Source: Gaeumannomyces sp. JS-464 (lineage: Eukaryota > Ascomycota > Sordariomycetes > Magnaporthales > Magnaporthaceae). Taken from it: a stretch of 64,000 bases of DNA. Every line of letters begins with the position of its first letter. Position 1 is the stretch's first letter. Positions 20,319-30,839 of this stretch are shown in pieces. The DNA lies in the NCBI GenBank assembly GCA_002197995.1, contig NGZR01000003.1:2976001-3040000 (forward strand). The letters are read 5' to 3'. The notes under the pieces were generated by a model, which saw nothing but the letters and a program-made list of their open reading frames with translations, searched no databases and was not told where the DNA came from. Both the position numbers and the translations under genes were made by a program.

Positions 20319-21613
20319 TCAAAGCAGAAGAAATGCACCGCCAACCAGGACGCCAAGCCACGAGAGCACCAGGAGGCGATCTGAAGGCACAGATGCGGTG
20401 GTCCCACTTGCTACAACCGGATCGGGCGGGCGCGTCACGATCAGGACGGTGCCATTGGCGTCGGTGGTCGCCGGCGGCGCGACCGTCGTCGTCACGTTCG
20501 CCATCTGGATGACCACTGGGAGCGGCGCCAAGCAGGTGGACGATGCGGGCAGCGACGAGCTGTCGGACGACGACGAGGCGGCAGGGAGCAGGCCCGCGGC
20601 CGCCGCTGTCTGGGACGGATCACCCGCTGCGGTCGCGGTCGGGAGCATGTCGGCCGCGGTAATGGAAGACGACGACGAGTTGGCGGCGACGCTGACGGTG
20701 GCGACGCGGTTGACGGGCACGAGCACGACGCGCGTGCGGCCCATCTCGACGATGGTCGTGGCGGTGCTCTGGGCCGGGTCGTAGAAGACGGTCGACTGGG
20801 TGGGTGTCACGGTCGTGACCAGGCCCAGGCCGTCGGGCGCCTGCACCACGGTCGTGATGAAGTAGATGTTGATGAAGATGCAGAGGCCGCCAGGCGGGCA
20901 ATCCGGGGCGATGGCGGTCGGGGTCGGGGGGGCAAGCCGTTCTTGGTGCAGGTCGGGCAGGTCGGGAGCGTGGTCATCTGCGTGACGACAGACACGTTGG
21001 CGGCCCTGTTCACGCCATCGGTGACCAGAGGCGGTGAGCTCGTGGATGTGGTGTTCGTGGTTGCTGTTGGGTCCGAGATGCCATTGACTGATGTGGCCAG
21101 TGGTGGCAGCTCTGTAGACAGAGTGGTGGTGCTGGACGTGCCGGTCGAGTTGTCGACGCGGATGATGGAAAACACATTGTAGATTGGGTCGCCGTCCTCG
21201 GTCGAACCGCCGCAGTTCTCGCTCTCGAAGGGTGCCTGGCAGGTGAAGTTGCAGCTCGAGGCTACCAGAGTCACCAGAGGCTGTATCTCGTTGGTGCAGG
21301 CACAGAATCTGCAGAGGCAAGCCAGTCAGCACAGCGTATGCCCATGTGTGAGAGGAAGGATATGGGAGGAGACAACATACTGGGCGTAAACAGCAGCGTG
21401 CGTCATATTCTTTCCGGCGCAGAGGTCTGCGCATGGCTGAGGCGCGTTGACCCCGTCGCTGCTGTCCGCTGCCAATGGGATCGGGGTGATGTCGCCAAAG
21501 GTCGACGCATTTATCACCATGCAGCCTTGCGGCACCACAATCTGTTGACCTAGTGACGCGACCGCCAACATGGAGACGGCGCCCAACAGCCGCGCTGCCA
21601 TGGTCTTCCGCAT
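20319..21613 (-). CDS. WSC-domain, probably GPI-anchored cell-wall protein
   Basis: Exon 1 21,381-21,613, intron 21,309-21,380 (GTATGT...CAG, 72 nt), exon 2 20,319-21,308. Exon 1 encodes a signal peptide (MAARLLGAVSMLAVASLGQQ region) and the first half of a WSC Cys-rich domain (PQGCMV, PCADLCAGKNMTHAAVYA). Exon 2 completes it (FCACTNEI, SCNFTCQAPFESENCGG). A long Ser/Thr-rich stalk follows, and the C-terminus ends in a hydrophobic tail (LLVLSWLGVLVGGAFLLL) suited to GPI transfer or membrane insertion. WSC domains bind wall glucans; family members include yeast stress sensors, but no cytoplasmic signalling tail is seen here, so a wall or surface protein is more likely than a sensor. The frame shifts by one missing base in the run of seven G at 20,926-20,932; restoring one base gives 407 residues. 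This is probably a homopolymer error. Confidence 0.75.
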
Positions 21614-22914
21614 GATTATGGATGAGGAGTATGACTGAGAAACCGGCTCTTAAAAACGGTAGGAAGCCCTGCTTCAAGACTGTTGTTATTGGGGTATTTG
21701 ATGAGGTGTCTGAAAGATGCTAGATGAGGATGGAGAGAACAAGAAACGAAACGATCACAACGGCCGACGACGACTTCAAAATATGTACTCGAAAAAGGAG
21801 AGGCGGGAAACCCCCCAAGTCGGCCCTATGGTCTACCCACCGCAACACCTCTCCGAAGCATCCATCGTCTCCCATTCAAGGGGCGGGCAGGGAGCACCGC
21901 AAAATGGAGTCCCCCCGAGACTGAGACAGTCCGAAAAATGGCGGGGAGCATTCTTCAACACGGCCCGTATTGACAGCTGAGACACTCTGCCGGGCTTTCA
22001 GAGAGGCTCACACAACCGCGCCTGGCCCCGCAGAGTGTCCCCCCAAGGGAGAGACCGCATGCCACTGGCGGCTTTTTGCCTCCGCCTGGAATTCCAGGCG
22101 CGCGCATGGCGATCCAAGGCGAGGCCGCCGCCATCCCCCGCCACTTGATATCGACGCCCTACCTATTCACCTGAGATCAACGAGCGGCATGGGGAGGGCG
22201 GGGTAAACCCAAGAATATCAGGTTTGTGACGGCTGGGGCGACAATGCGGAATTCCACTTCGTCTCTCCGCCCAATAGTTGCGACCACAGGGATACGCGCA
22301 TCGAAAGCAGCATTCACGGGAACGGGCCGACGAGCAGTAGGACCTCCACTGGAGGGCTGGCAGCTAAAAACACGCAAAGCAGACAGTGAAACCCTTTCTC
22401 TATGCATGTCAGGGGAAGAAAATATTGTTAGCATAGAGAGAATGCACAGTAAATAGCAGGGAGGGAGGCGACGAGACCATTGACCGCGGGTGGCTATGTG
22501 AGTTTCGCGTGGGGAGAGAGCGAACGGGCCTGGAAGTGACCCGCAGTCGTGTGTCCGCCAGCGCCCGTGGGGGAGAAGATCGGGTGACACTTGAGATTCA
22601 TGCGAAGGCGTGACCAAGAGGAGCAACGGTAACGACAATCCTCATAGCGATTCACATAAAAAAAAAAAAACAGGTAACCTCAAAGAGATCGCGCAGCTAA
22701 TGAGAATCAACACCAGAACGCCGCTATCGATTTAGTCTAGCAAGACGTCAACATCGAGGCGGCAGAGAGTGACATGATGGCGTCCAATGTGGCACAATAT
22801 AGCGAAGGTATATGGAAGGAACAAAAGAGATTTGACATAATCCAAGAAACTTCGTACACGCCGTACATCAAAGACCTGACAGGACAAGGAGACAGGTTAT
22901 ACAAGGCACTACGA
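21614..22914. other. Intergenic
   Basis: Promoter region of the WSC gene on the right side of its start, then the 3' flank of the acyl-CoA dehydrogenase. A run of A lies at about 22,659-22,670. Nothing else was recognised. Confidence 0.5.
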
Positions 22915-24778
22915 TCACAGCTTCATGCCCATCATCTTGGCGACGCGCAGACTCTGCCGTATGCTCAGGTCGAGCATGATCTCCTCGCTGCCGCCGGGGA
23001 TGGCGTAAGCGCGCACGTCGCGGTACAGCCGCTCGACCTTGCCGCCCTGCCCGCCGCGCGAGTACGACAGGCCGCCAAAGATCTGACTGGCCTCGCGCGC
23101 GCAAAATTCAAACGTGACCGTCGCCTGCGCCTTGAGGCCGGCGATGGGCCCGCCGAGCACCATCATGGCCTGCGTGTCGTCCATCTTCTCGCACTGGTAC
23201 ACCACGTTCTCGAGCCAGTTGTACGACGCCTCGATCTGTCGCGCCATGTGTGCCAGCTTGAGCCGGATCACCGGGTGCTCAATCAGCTTCTTGCCGAAGG
23301 TGCGGCGCTTGTTGGCGTACTTGACCGACTCCTCGAAGCACACGCGGGAGAAGCGCAGGCACTGAATGATGATGCCAGTGCGCTCATGGTTGAAGTTGGT
23401 CATGATGGCTGTAATCGTTACGCCGACTTGTCAGCGACGTGGTTTGCAACAAAACAAAAGAGACATAAAGGCCACAGACTGAACATACCCTTGAAGCCCT
23501 GGTTCTCCTTGCCCAGCAGGTTCTCAACAGGCACCTTGACGTCCTCAAAGGTGACGTAAGTGGTGCCGCTGGACCAGACGCCCTGGCAGTCCATGCGGCG
23601 CGTCGACACGCCGCCCATGCTGCGCTCGATGAGCAGCAGGCTGACGCCGCCCATGCCGGGACCGCCAGTGCGGACGGCCGTGGTGAAGTAGTCAGACCAG
23701 ATGCCGTTGGTGATCCACTTCTTCTCGCCGTTGACGATGTAGTGCTTGCCGTCCTCGCTCAGCTTGGCCTCGCACGTCACGTTGGCCACGTCGGAGCCCG
23801 CGTCCGGCTCCGTGATGGCCAGGCAGATGCGCTTATCGCCGTTGAGGATCCCGGGAAGGATGCGGTCCACGAGCGCCTTCTTACCAAACTTGACCAGCGG
23901 GGGGCACCCGATGCCGAAGCCGCCAATGACGTTCCACACAAAGCCTCCCGACCCGCGCGCGAGAGCTCGTCCGTGAGCAGCAACTCGTGGAACAGGTCCC
24001 AGTCCTCGGGTGCTACGCACTTGACCGGGTTGTCCACGTAGTTGGTCTGGTACTTGGTGCCAAGAAGACCCGCCAGGTAGCCGCGGCGGCCCATCTCCTT
24101 GTAGATCTCGGGCGGCGCCTCCTTCTTCTCGTCCCACTCGGTGACGTATGGCTCGATCGCAGTCTCGACCCACTCGCGAACCTCGGCCCGAAGTGCGGCG
24201 TGCGACTCATTGTAGTAGGGCGAATGGTACTATACGCGACAGCGGTCGTTCAGGAGTTAGCGACGCCGACCTGCCAGCGCATGCGCCTCCTCGTATTTAG
24301 AGAGAAAATAGCAACCGGTTAACTTACGCCCTGGTACCAACTGGGGTCTCCAAAGGGGATCAGGGGGCCGTAAGGGCCCAGAGCCTCCGACTCCTCTCCC
24401 GCCGCCTTCTTCTTGACCGGCTTGGCAGCCGGTTTCGCGACGGGCGCGGGGGCCGCTGCGGGCTCGGCCTTCTTCTTGGTGTCCAGCGAGCCAACCTGCA
24501 GCTGCGCCTGGAACTTTTGAGGATGCCCTCGTTGTGGTACTTCCAAAACTGCTTCGAGGCGTCCTTGCCCGCGACGCGAGTCAAGATCTTCTTTCCACCT
24601 GTATGCCGATGAGGGCCATTGTTAGAAAAGCAACGAGAGAGGGAAGAGTCGCGCTCGCATACCGGGATGATCGTCTTGGAACTTGGTGAGATCGTAAACG
24701 TCGCCATCGACAAATGATGTACAGGTCGTTCGGCTTGTTATGCGACGCGACGTCGCTCTGCGTGAAGGTCTTGGACAT
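22915..24778 (-). CDS. Cytochrome b5-domain acyl-CoA dehydrogenase
   Basis: Four exons: 24,663-24,778, 24,328-24,598, 23,489-24,229 and 22,915-23,408, all with GT-AG introns. The expected product is 540 residues. The N-terminal cytochrome b5 domain has TFTQSDVASHNKPNDLYII, the heme His in DDHPGGKKIL and the second ligand region FWKYHNEGIL. A Pro/Ala/Lys linker leads to a flavin acyl-CoA dehydrogenase with CLAITEPDAGSD, WITNGIWSDYF, YANKRRTFGKKLIEHP and RLYRDVRAYAIPGGSEEI. The position of the usual catalytic Glu (YEGT in medium-chain type enzymes) is IPGGS here. Exon lengths require three single-base corrections: one extra base in AAA 24,712-24,714, one missing in TTTT 24,515-24,518, one missing in CCC 23,952-23,954. 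The domain pair suggests electron exchange between flavin and heme during acyl-CoA oxidation, perhaps mitochondrial or peroxisomal; substrate unknown. Confidence 0.8.
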
Positions 24779-25293
24779 GGTGGGCAACAGGAGAGCGCAA
24801 TGGGCAGGGGAATTAGGTAGGGGAAGAAGAGAAATACGCGGTGGGTCGGTCAGTGAGGCCAGCGGCGGATCGACCGTTTTGTAGGAAAGGAGAGCTCGGG
24901 GTGAAAGGACGGATTCGAGGCTCGAGGTTTGGGATTCCAGTCCTGGCTTTAAGGCGAGCACGCGGTCGTCGTCGGCATTGCCGGCCGCGGGCACTGCCAG
25001 GTTTGCATGTGAAGGTCAGCAGCTGCGACAGCACCCCCAGTGTGGGGTAAAAACTGGGGTGCATCCCGGGGACTGGATGCGCTTTCAGGCAATGCTCCTT
25101 TGCCGGCGGCCGAATACGTTTTACTGGGCTTCGGGCGGCCAATTGTGATGGATTGATTACGTAGATTACCGACTTGGGTTGGTCTGCTGACAGACGCTAG
25201 TACCAGCGTGGTTTTGTTTGTTCCCCTTTCCTTCGACCCTGCAGCACACCCATTGCATCTCAGGGGCACTCACGCCGCACAGAGTGAAGGCAT
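24779..25293. other. Intergenic
   Basis: Between the start of the acyl-CoA dehydrogenase and the end of the MFS gene (both minus strand). It should contain the dehydrogenase promoter. No other feature was seen. Confidence 0.5.
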
Positions 25294-27211
25294 TCAAGCC
25301 TTGAGCTCGGCCACGCCGGCGCTGGACTGGTCCTTCTCGTCGCCCGACTCGTCGCCGCCGTCGAGACCGACGGACCTGCGAACCTGGTTGAGAAGGATGG
25401 CGTCCTCCTCGCCAGTGCGGCTGCCGAAAACGTGGTCCATATCCTCAAGCGTGGCTCCCTTGGTTTCGGGAAGGCAAATCCAGACCCACACAATACCACC
25501 AGCCAGGAACACGGCGAAGAAATGTAAGTTCCCCATTCCATCCGTCAAACATGGGCGGGACGAAAAAGGCGACGGGCGAAGTTTGTTAACTGTTCCGCAT
25601 GCGAGCAGCCCGGTTAGCTGATAGAACACTATTCGGCTTCACGCATAGCTTTACCCCTGTTCACGGGTGCAAAACAATGCGCGAGGTGCACAATAACTTA
25701 CCCAGTTGCTGGATGCGCCAATCGACGCACCCTTGGCGCGGATGGACAGCGGGAAGATCTCGGAGACAAGGGTCCACGAGACAGGTCCCCAAGTGGCACC
25801 AAACGCGCCGACGTAAATCCAAATCATCGCAACGGCGGCCCAGCCAGCATCTGCGTGCGCAACCCAGTCGTAGCCAAAGGTGGCGACAATGATGGCCGGA
25901 ATCACCATGGTTGCGAGCATCACCAGAGAGCCGATGATCAGCATAGGCTTGCGGCCGACGTTGTCGATGATGAGCATGGCCGGGACCGTGCAGACCAGGA
26001 AGACGACACCCGTCACGCCCGTGGCCAGCAGCGCCTGCGTGCTTCCAGTCAGGCCGAGGCTCTGGAAGACATTGGCCGCGTAGTAAATGATGGCGTCGAT
26101 GCCGCTCCACTGCTGGAAGAACATGACCAGCCACGCCGTCGACACGCGCTTGAAGCTGTCCCAGTTGCGCAGGATCTGGTAGTATTGCGCAAACTCGCGC
26201 GAGAGCACAGACGTCTTCTCCTTCTCCGCCAGCCGGGGGAAGTTCTTGGCAAAGGCGCGGCGCTCAAACAGGACCTCGGCCTGGATCTCCTTGAGCTCGA
26301 CCTGGATGCGCTCATCCTCGACAGGCAGCTTGCGGAGGTATGCAAGCGTCTTGGCCGCCTCCTCCTGGCGGCCCTTGCTGGCCAACCACCGGGGCGAAAA
26401 CGGCAGCCACCAGATGCCGAAGGCGAGCATGACGGCAGGGATGCCCTGGATTATCGACGGAAGCATCCACGACAGGTTGGATTGACCCTCGCCGGTGCCA
26501 CCAATGTAGTTGCTTCCATAGCCGATCCAGAACGAAAGCATGATGCCGAGGATCGTCGCGAACTGGTAGAACGAGACGAGGAAGCCGCGAAGCTCCGGCG
26601 GGGAGAGCTCTGCGTTGTAAAGGGGCCTTCATACCAGCCAAACACGTTAGCCATTTCACCCTTCATACAACGCAAACCCCACTATCAGACTGGAGTCTGC
26701 ACAACTCACCCAACACCACTAAAGGTACCAACGCCAACTCCGGTGAAAAAACGACCAGCGTAGAGAAGCGACGGGTTATGAAAGCTGGCCCCGCAATACA
26801 TGTAACTGCCCAGAACAACCCAACAGCATGCCATGAACATGGTGTATTTGCGAGAAAAGACCTCTCCGAGGACACCCGAGGTTAGAGACCCGAGGATACC
26901 GCCGAGCTGGAGGACCGAAGTTAGCCAGCCAGTGGCGCTGGGAGACGACACGACTGAAGGGAAGTTGTCGACGAAACGGTGCATGACCAGGGATTGGCCG
27001 AGGACGCCCTGCTGGTAGCCATACTCGAAGCCACCGAAGCTATTTTGGTCAAATGGTTAGAACACAATCCCAGGAGAATGGCATCGTCGTGCATAGGAGG
27101 AACTCACGAGGCGAAAAATGCGATCACCATGATCTTGGGGTTATGGAGCACAGTACTCCATCTGTTCTTTGGAGCCACACCGGCCTCCTGGTCCAGGGCT
27201 CGGCCCGACAT
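25294..27211 (-). CDS. MFS sugar transporter (hexose/sugar porter family)
   Basis: Exons 27,108-27,211, 26,710-27,039, 25,702-26,626 and 25,294-25,589; introns of 68, 83 and 112 nt, all GT-AG. The expected product is 551 residues with twelve membrane segments. Signatures include FGGFEYGYQQGVLG in helix 1, GRFFTGVGVGTFSGVGPLYN, SPPELRGFLVSFYQ, WLPFSPRWLASKGR, FFQQWSGIDAIIYY, NVGRKPMLIIG and PETKGATLEDMDHVFG, the classical Sugar_tr pattern. It acts in the plasma membrane, probably as a proton symporter or facilitator of a hexose or related sugar; the substrate cannot be read from sequence. The start of the last exon contains three single-base problems: an extra base near 25,574-25,577, a missing one near 25,542-25,546 and a missing one near 25,519-25,523. 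Without them the final two helices (NFAVAFF to WGTYIFFAVFL in the corrected reading) cannot be read through. Confidence 0.85.
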
Positions 27212-28466
27212 GTTACCTTACACCATGCAAGGCGCGAAGCAAAGTCCATAGATGACGGGGACAGGTAATGCCCTGGCAGGTATACGGGAGGACAGAATCT
27301 CGAAAGGATGAGCAGAGCACCCCGGTGTCAGGTCACCCAGGACAGGCTGCAGTTCTTATAACCGGCCGAGGTAGAGCCAGCGTCGGCTGCCGATGCCGGC
27401 CGTCGCCGCCGATTGGCAGGGGTTAGGCAAGATTTTTTTTTCCTCTCTTGCCCTTCCCGCCCGTCTTGTCCAGGACGGCACTTCCATGCACGCCCAGGCA
27501 ACGGGTGGTAACCGGCCCGCCCATCATCGCTGATCAGGTGTAAGGTACGTATGGAAACAACCCCGTACCCCGGGGGCCCAGCCATGAGGGGAGCAGGCGC
27601 TGACTGGTGGCTCCGACCTTTGCCCCCGCGGGTCCCCCACCTTCTCCTCTCCCCCACATATTATTCTCCATCCAAACCGCTGCGTGCAGCCATGTTTTCC
27701 CCTGCAGATATAAGCAGTCAGTCGGAGTGTGGCTCGAGATGGTCACCGCCCTGCTCCCAAGCTCGACTTCTGGGAGGTCACGATGGAGGTTCAGGGCAGC
27801 CAATGCGAAGGGGGCTAGCTCATATCACATCAGCGATCATCAACCATCTTTCTAGGTGGTGTTTTTTTTCGCAGCCGCGCCACCAGGAGGCGCCCATGAG
27901 CCGGCGCATCGCGTCTGCTTGGGAATGGAAATAAACTCTTCCGGTTAGGTGGGGGCAACTGTCAACGAAACGAGTCCGCCAATTTCGCAGCTCCCCTCTT
28001 TCCGGTCGGTGGCCGGACCCGAAATCAGTCGGGGACAGGGGCTTGGGTGAGAAGCCCAGAATGATGGCCCAGACGGGACGCTGGAAGAGAAGACCACGCG
28101 CCCTAAGCGGATCCGGATGGGGATGCCGGCCGGGTCCAAGGCCCCGCCCGCCGTCACGCGGTCACGCGAGAATAGAAAAAGAAGGAGAAAAAGAAAGAAG
28201 GTAAAATGCCGTCGGGTGTTTACGGTAACTCCGCCATCGGTCCCTTCTCGGGCCAAAAAAGGCGCAGCACGCGACGAGCAGCATTTGAGTCCAGGCTCCG
28301 CAGCGGGGTCAAGCAGTGAGAATACAAATGAGCATTTGTACCTGATCGGCCGGAGAGAATGCCGTGAGGTTGCCGTGAGTGAGAATATGGTAAGCAGGCA
28401 ATCATAGAAGGGCCCGTCGCCGGTTGTTGGTCGGTGTCCGTTGGGAAGATTTTTGGTGTGGAGACT

Positions 28467-28502
<36 letters not shown>

Positions 28503-29412
28503 CCTTTTTTTTCTTTTTTTTTTTCCCCGCCCAACATAAAAGAATCGATGCATTTCATTTCACATCCTGCATCTCCACCGACCGCTATCGCATCAGTGCT
28601 GGTCAATCCGGCGCACCAATCTTGACCCAACCATCTGGAAACCGGGTTTGACGAAAGGCAATCGGAATCTCATCTTGGCTTCGTGAAAATTCCACTCAGC
28701 TTTTTGCAAAATCTCGCCTGCCGAGAACAAGCTCGACGTGAGATTGAGCGCCTCACTCAATCTCTACCCACCTAGCTCAAGCACCAACCTGCCTCTGATG
28801 TCATGTCGCGACACCATTTGATCAATCCGTGCCGCCGCGTTACAATGAGTGGGGCTGCCGAGGCAAAGAGAAGGCCGAGTGCGACTGGAGGTCCCGAGCT
28901 GGCAGGGGCTTGATCAGATCTTCGGCTCCTACCCCGGAGTCTGTCACAAACAGCCTAGGTTGTTCTTGCTGCCATCGTCTCCCGTAGTGCTCAATGGCCA
29001 TGGACATGCACTGTCGCTTGATGTTGCAACCCGAGGCCTGTCGCCAAAGCGAAAAGTGAGGGGAGACGCAATACGCGGGTGAGGGAGCGGTACTGCGACG
29101 TTGGCATTGACACCCAATGGAATGCAACAAATATCAGTACAGGCTTATTAACATATAATAGTATCACACGAAGCCGACAGTGGTTAGAACCCTTCCATGA
29201 GTCTTCCCATGGTTTCCCAAAACGCCCAAAAACGCACCATCATTTTCCCATACATTCAGGGTGTTCGTCCCCGTTCCCAAAACACCTTGTACTGAACACC
29301 ATCCTCCAGCTGGACCCATAGAATAGACACGTGCCGATACCTTGTAGTGATCGGGGGAGGATAGATCTCCGTCTCCTCTTTCCGAACATGCGCCAATGAT
29401 CGATCCCAGACT
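27212..29412. other. Intergenic, MFS upstream region with a (TC)n tract
   Basis: The MFS transporter starts at the left edge and FEN1 ends at the right edge. No conserved coding sequence was recognised in 2.2 kb. A TC microsatellite lies at 28,469-28,499. Confidence 0.5.
28469..28499. repeat. (TC)n microsatellite
   Basis: An uninterrupted TC dinucleotide run of about 31 bases followed by a T-rich tract. Confidence 0.95.
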
Positions 29413-30839
29413 TCATGCCCCTCCACGGGGTTTGGCCTTCGCCTTTGCCTTCTCCTTCTTCTCGGCCTTGATCTTCTTCTTCATCTCCTCCGCCTTCACT
29501 TCGAGCTTGCGCTTGTGCTCCTTCTGCTGCTCTTCCGTGCGCGCGACGGGCTTGAAAAAGCCCTCGAGACGCTGCTGCTGTGATGTCTTGAGGTTCTTCT
29601 CGAGCCGCGCGGCACCCGACCGAACCCGATCCTCGGAGAAACCCTTCTCCGTCACAAGGAAGTTGACCAGGCCTTCGATATCGGGCTTCTCCCACTTGAC
29701 GTCGCAGTCCGGGTGGTCGGCCGCCCGTACGTCCGGGTTGAAAAAGAGGTCCCTCGCATCCTCGAATGGCCAGTCGTCCGGCACAGTGTACTTGAGGTCG
29801 CCCTTCTTCATCTTCTCCACAATCTTTTCCAATGAGCCGTGCTCACGGATCAGCTTTAGAGCCGTGCTCGGTCCAACCTTAGGGATCGGGTCGAGGTAGT
29901 CGCAGCCGAGGAGGATACATAGGTCGACGAACTACAAAATGTCATATTCTGGTTAGCGATTTCGTCTCGTGGCGCGATACTCCGAATACGGGCGGTAAGG
30001 CGAAACCCGACGGCTCAGCTACGTACCTGTTTCCGCTCCATGTCCAGGCCTTCGAGCACCTTGTCGACGTGGATCTCCTGGATGGGCTCTTTGCGCTGCT
30101 CCGAAAATGTCAGGTGGCGCAGAAGGATGGGCGAGTCAAAGCACAACGTATCCATATCCTCGCTGGCGGCAGCGAACACCTTGCCAGCGCGGGCGAGGAC
30201 GGCGCACTGGGCCTCGGCCTCGGTGGGCGCGATGATGTAGGGGATGCCCATGAGCTTGAGCAGGCGCTGGCACTCCTCGTTGTGCTCGCGGGTGACACGG
30301 ACGGTGCGGCGCGAGAATTTCTCAACGTCCTCGGCCGTGCCCGTCTCGCGCGCCTCCTCGAGGCCCTCGAGCGCCTCCTGCTTGCGCTGATATCTCCGTG
30401 CGAGCTCTCCCGACTTGAGTTTTGGCGGGGCGCCATCGAAGACGTAGAGCGGCTTAATGCCATTGTCGACCATGCGGAGAGTGCGGTAGAACATCCCCAT
30501 CAGATGTGACGTCGTCTGCCCGTCCTCGTTCGTCAAAACCTCGCCATTTGACCTGACAGCGATCAGGAACGAGTATATGCTCATGGATCTATAGCGTTTT
30601 GGGGCTGTTAGCTTTGCATCGGCGACTGGCGCATCTGCGCGGGCGGAGAGGTCGGTCCATACGCATCCTACAATGAGGAGGGTAATTGTCAGTGCATGCG
30701 ATACTTAATGCAGCTCGTGTATCGAATTTGGGTACTTACAATGGCGACTTTGCGGCCAAAGTGGTTCTTGATTTCTCCCGTTTTTTATCGCATCGGGAGC
30801 ATTCTCCTTGATGATGGTGAAGAGTTGCTTAATACCCAT
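29413..30839 (-). CDS. FEN1: Flap endonuclease 1
   Basis: Exons 30,740-30,839, 30,663-30,667, 30,027-30,588 and 29,413-29,931; introns of 72, 74 and 95 nt, all GT-AG. The second exon is only 5 nt (GATGC) and supplies the catalytic Asp of [17 protein letters not shown]. Motifs are [95 protein letters not shown] and a PCNA-interacting box [10 protein letters not shown], followed by a Lys-rich tail. Product 394 residues, the usual FEN1 length. The enzyme removes 5' flaps in Okazaki-fragment maturation and long-patch base-excision repair in the nucleus. Exon 1 carries one extra base in the T run 30,781-30,786 (minus-strand A), which must be removed to read [18 protein letters not shown]. Because the gene is normally indispensable or nearly so, this is probably a sequence error. 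Confidence 0.93.
30663..30667 (-). other. FEN1: 5-nt microexon of FEN1
   Basis: Minus-strand context is ...TTGTAG, GATGC, GTATGG.... It joins ATT of exon 1 and ATCCATG of exon 3 to give Ile-Asp-Ala-Ser-Met, the invariant FEN1 metal-ligand motif. Both flanking introns (30,668-30,739 and 30,589-30,662) have normal GT and AG ends. Confidence 0.85.

Noticed and set aside
20319..21677. A single 452-codon open frame across the WSC gene
   Set aside because: Its first half is out of frame with the signal peptide and Cys-rich WSC domain and reads as Arg/His-rich nonsense. The spliced model with one homopolymer correction explains both halves.
25855..26763. 302-codon plus-strand open frame opposite the MFS gene
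   Set aside because: Antisense shadow of a transporter exon; rich in Arg, Asp and His with no recognisable domain.
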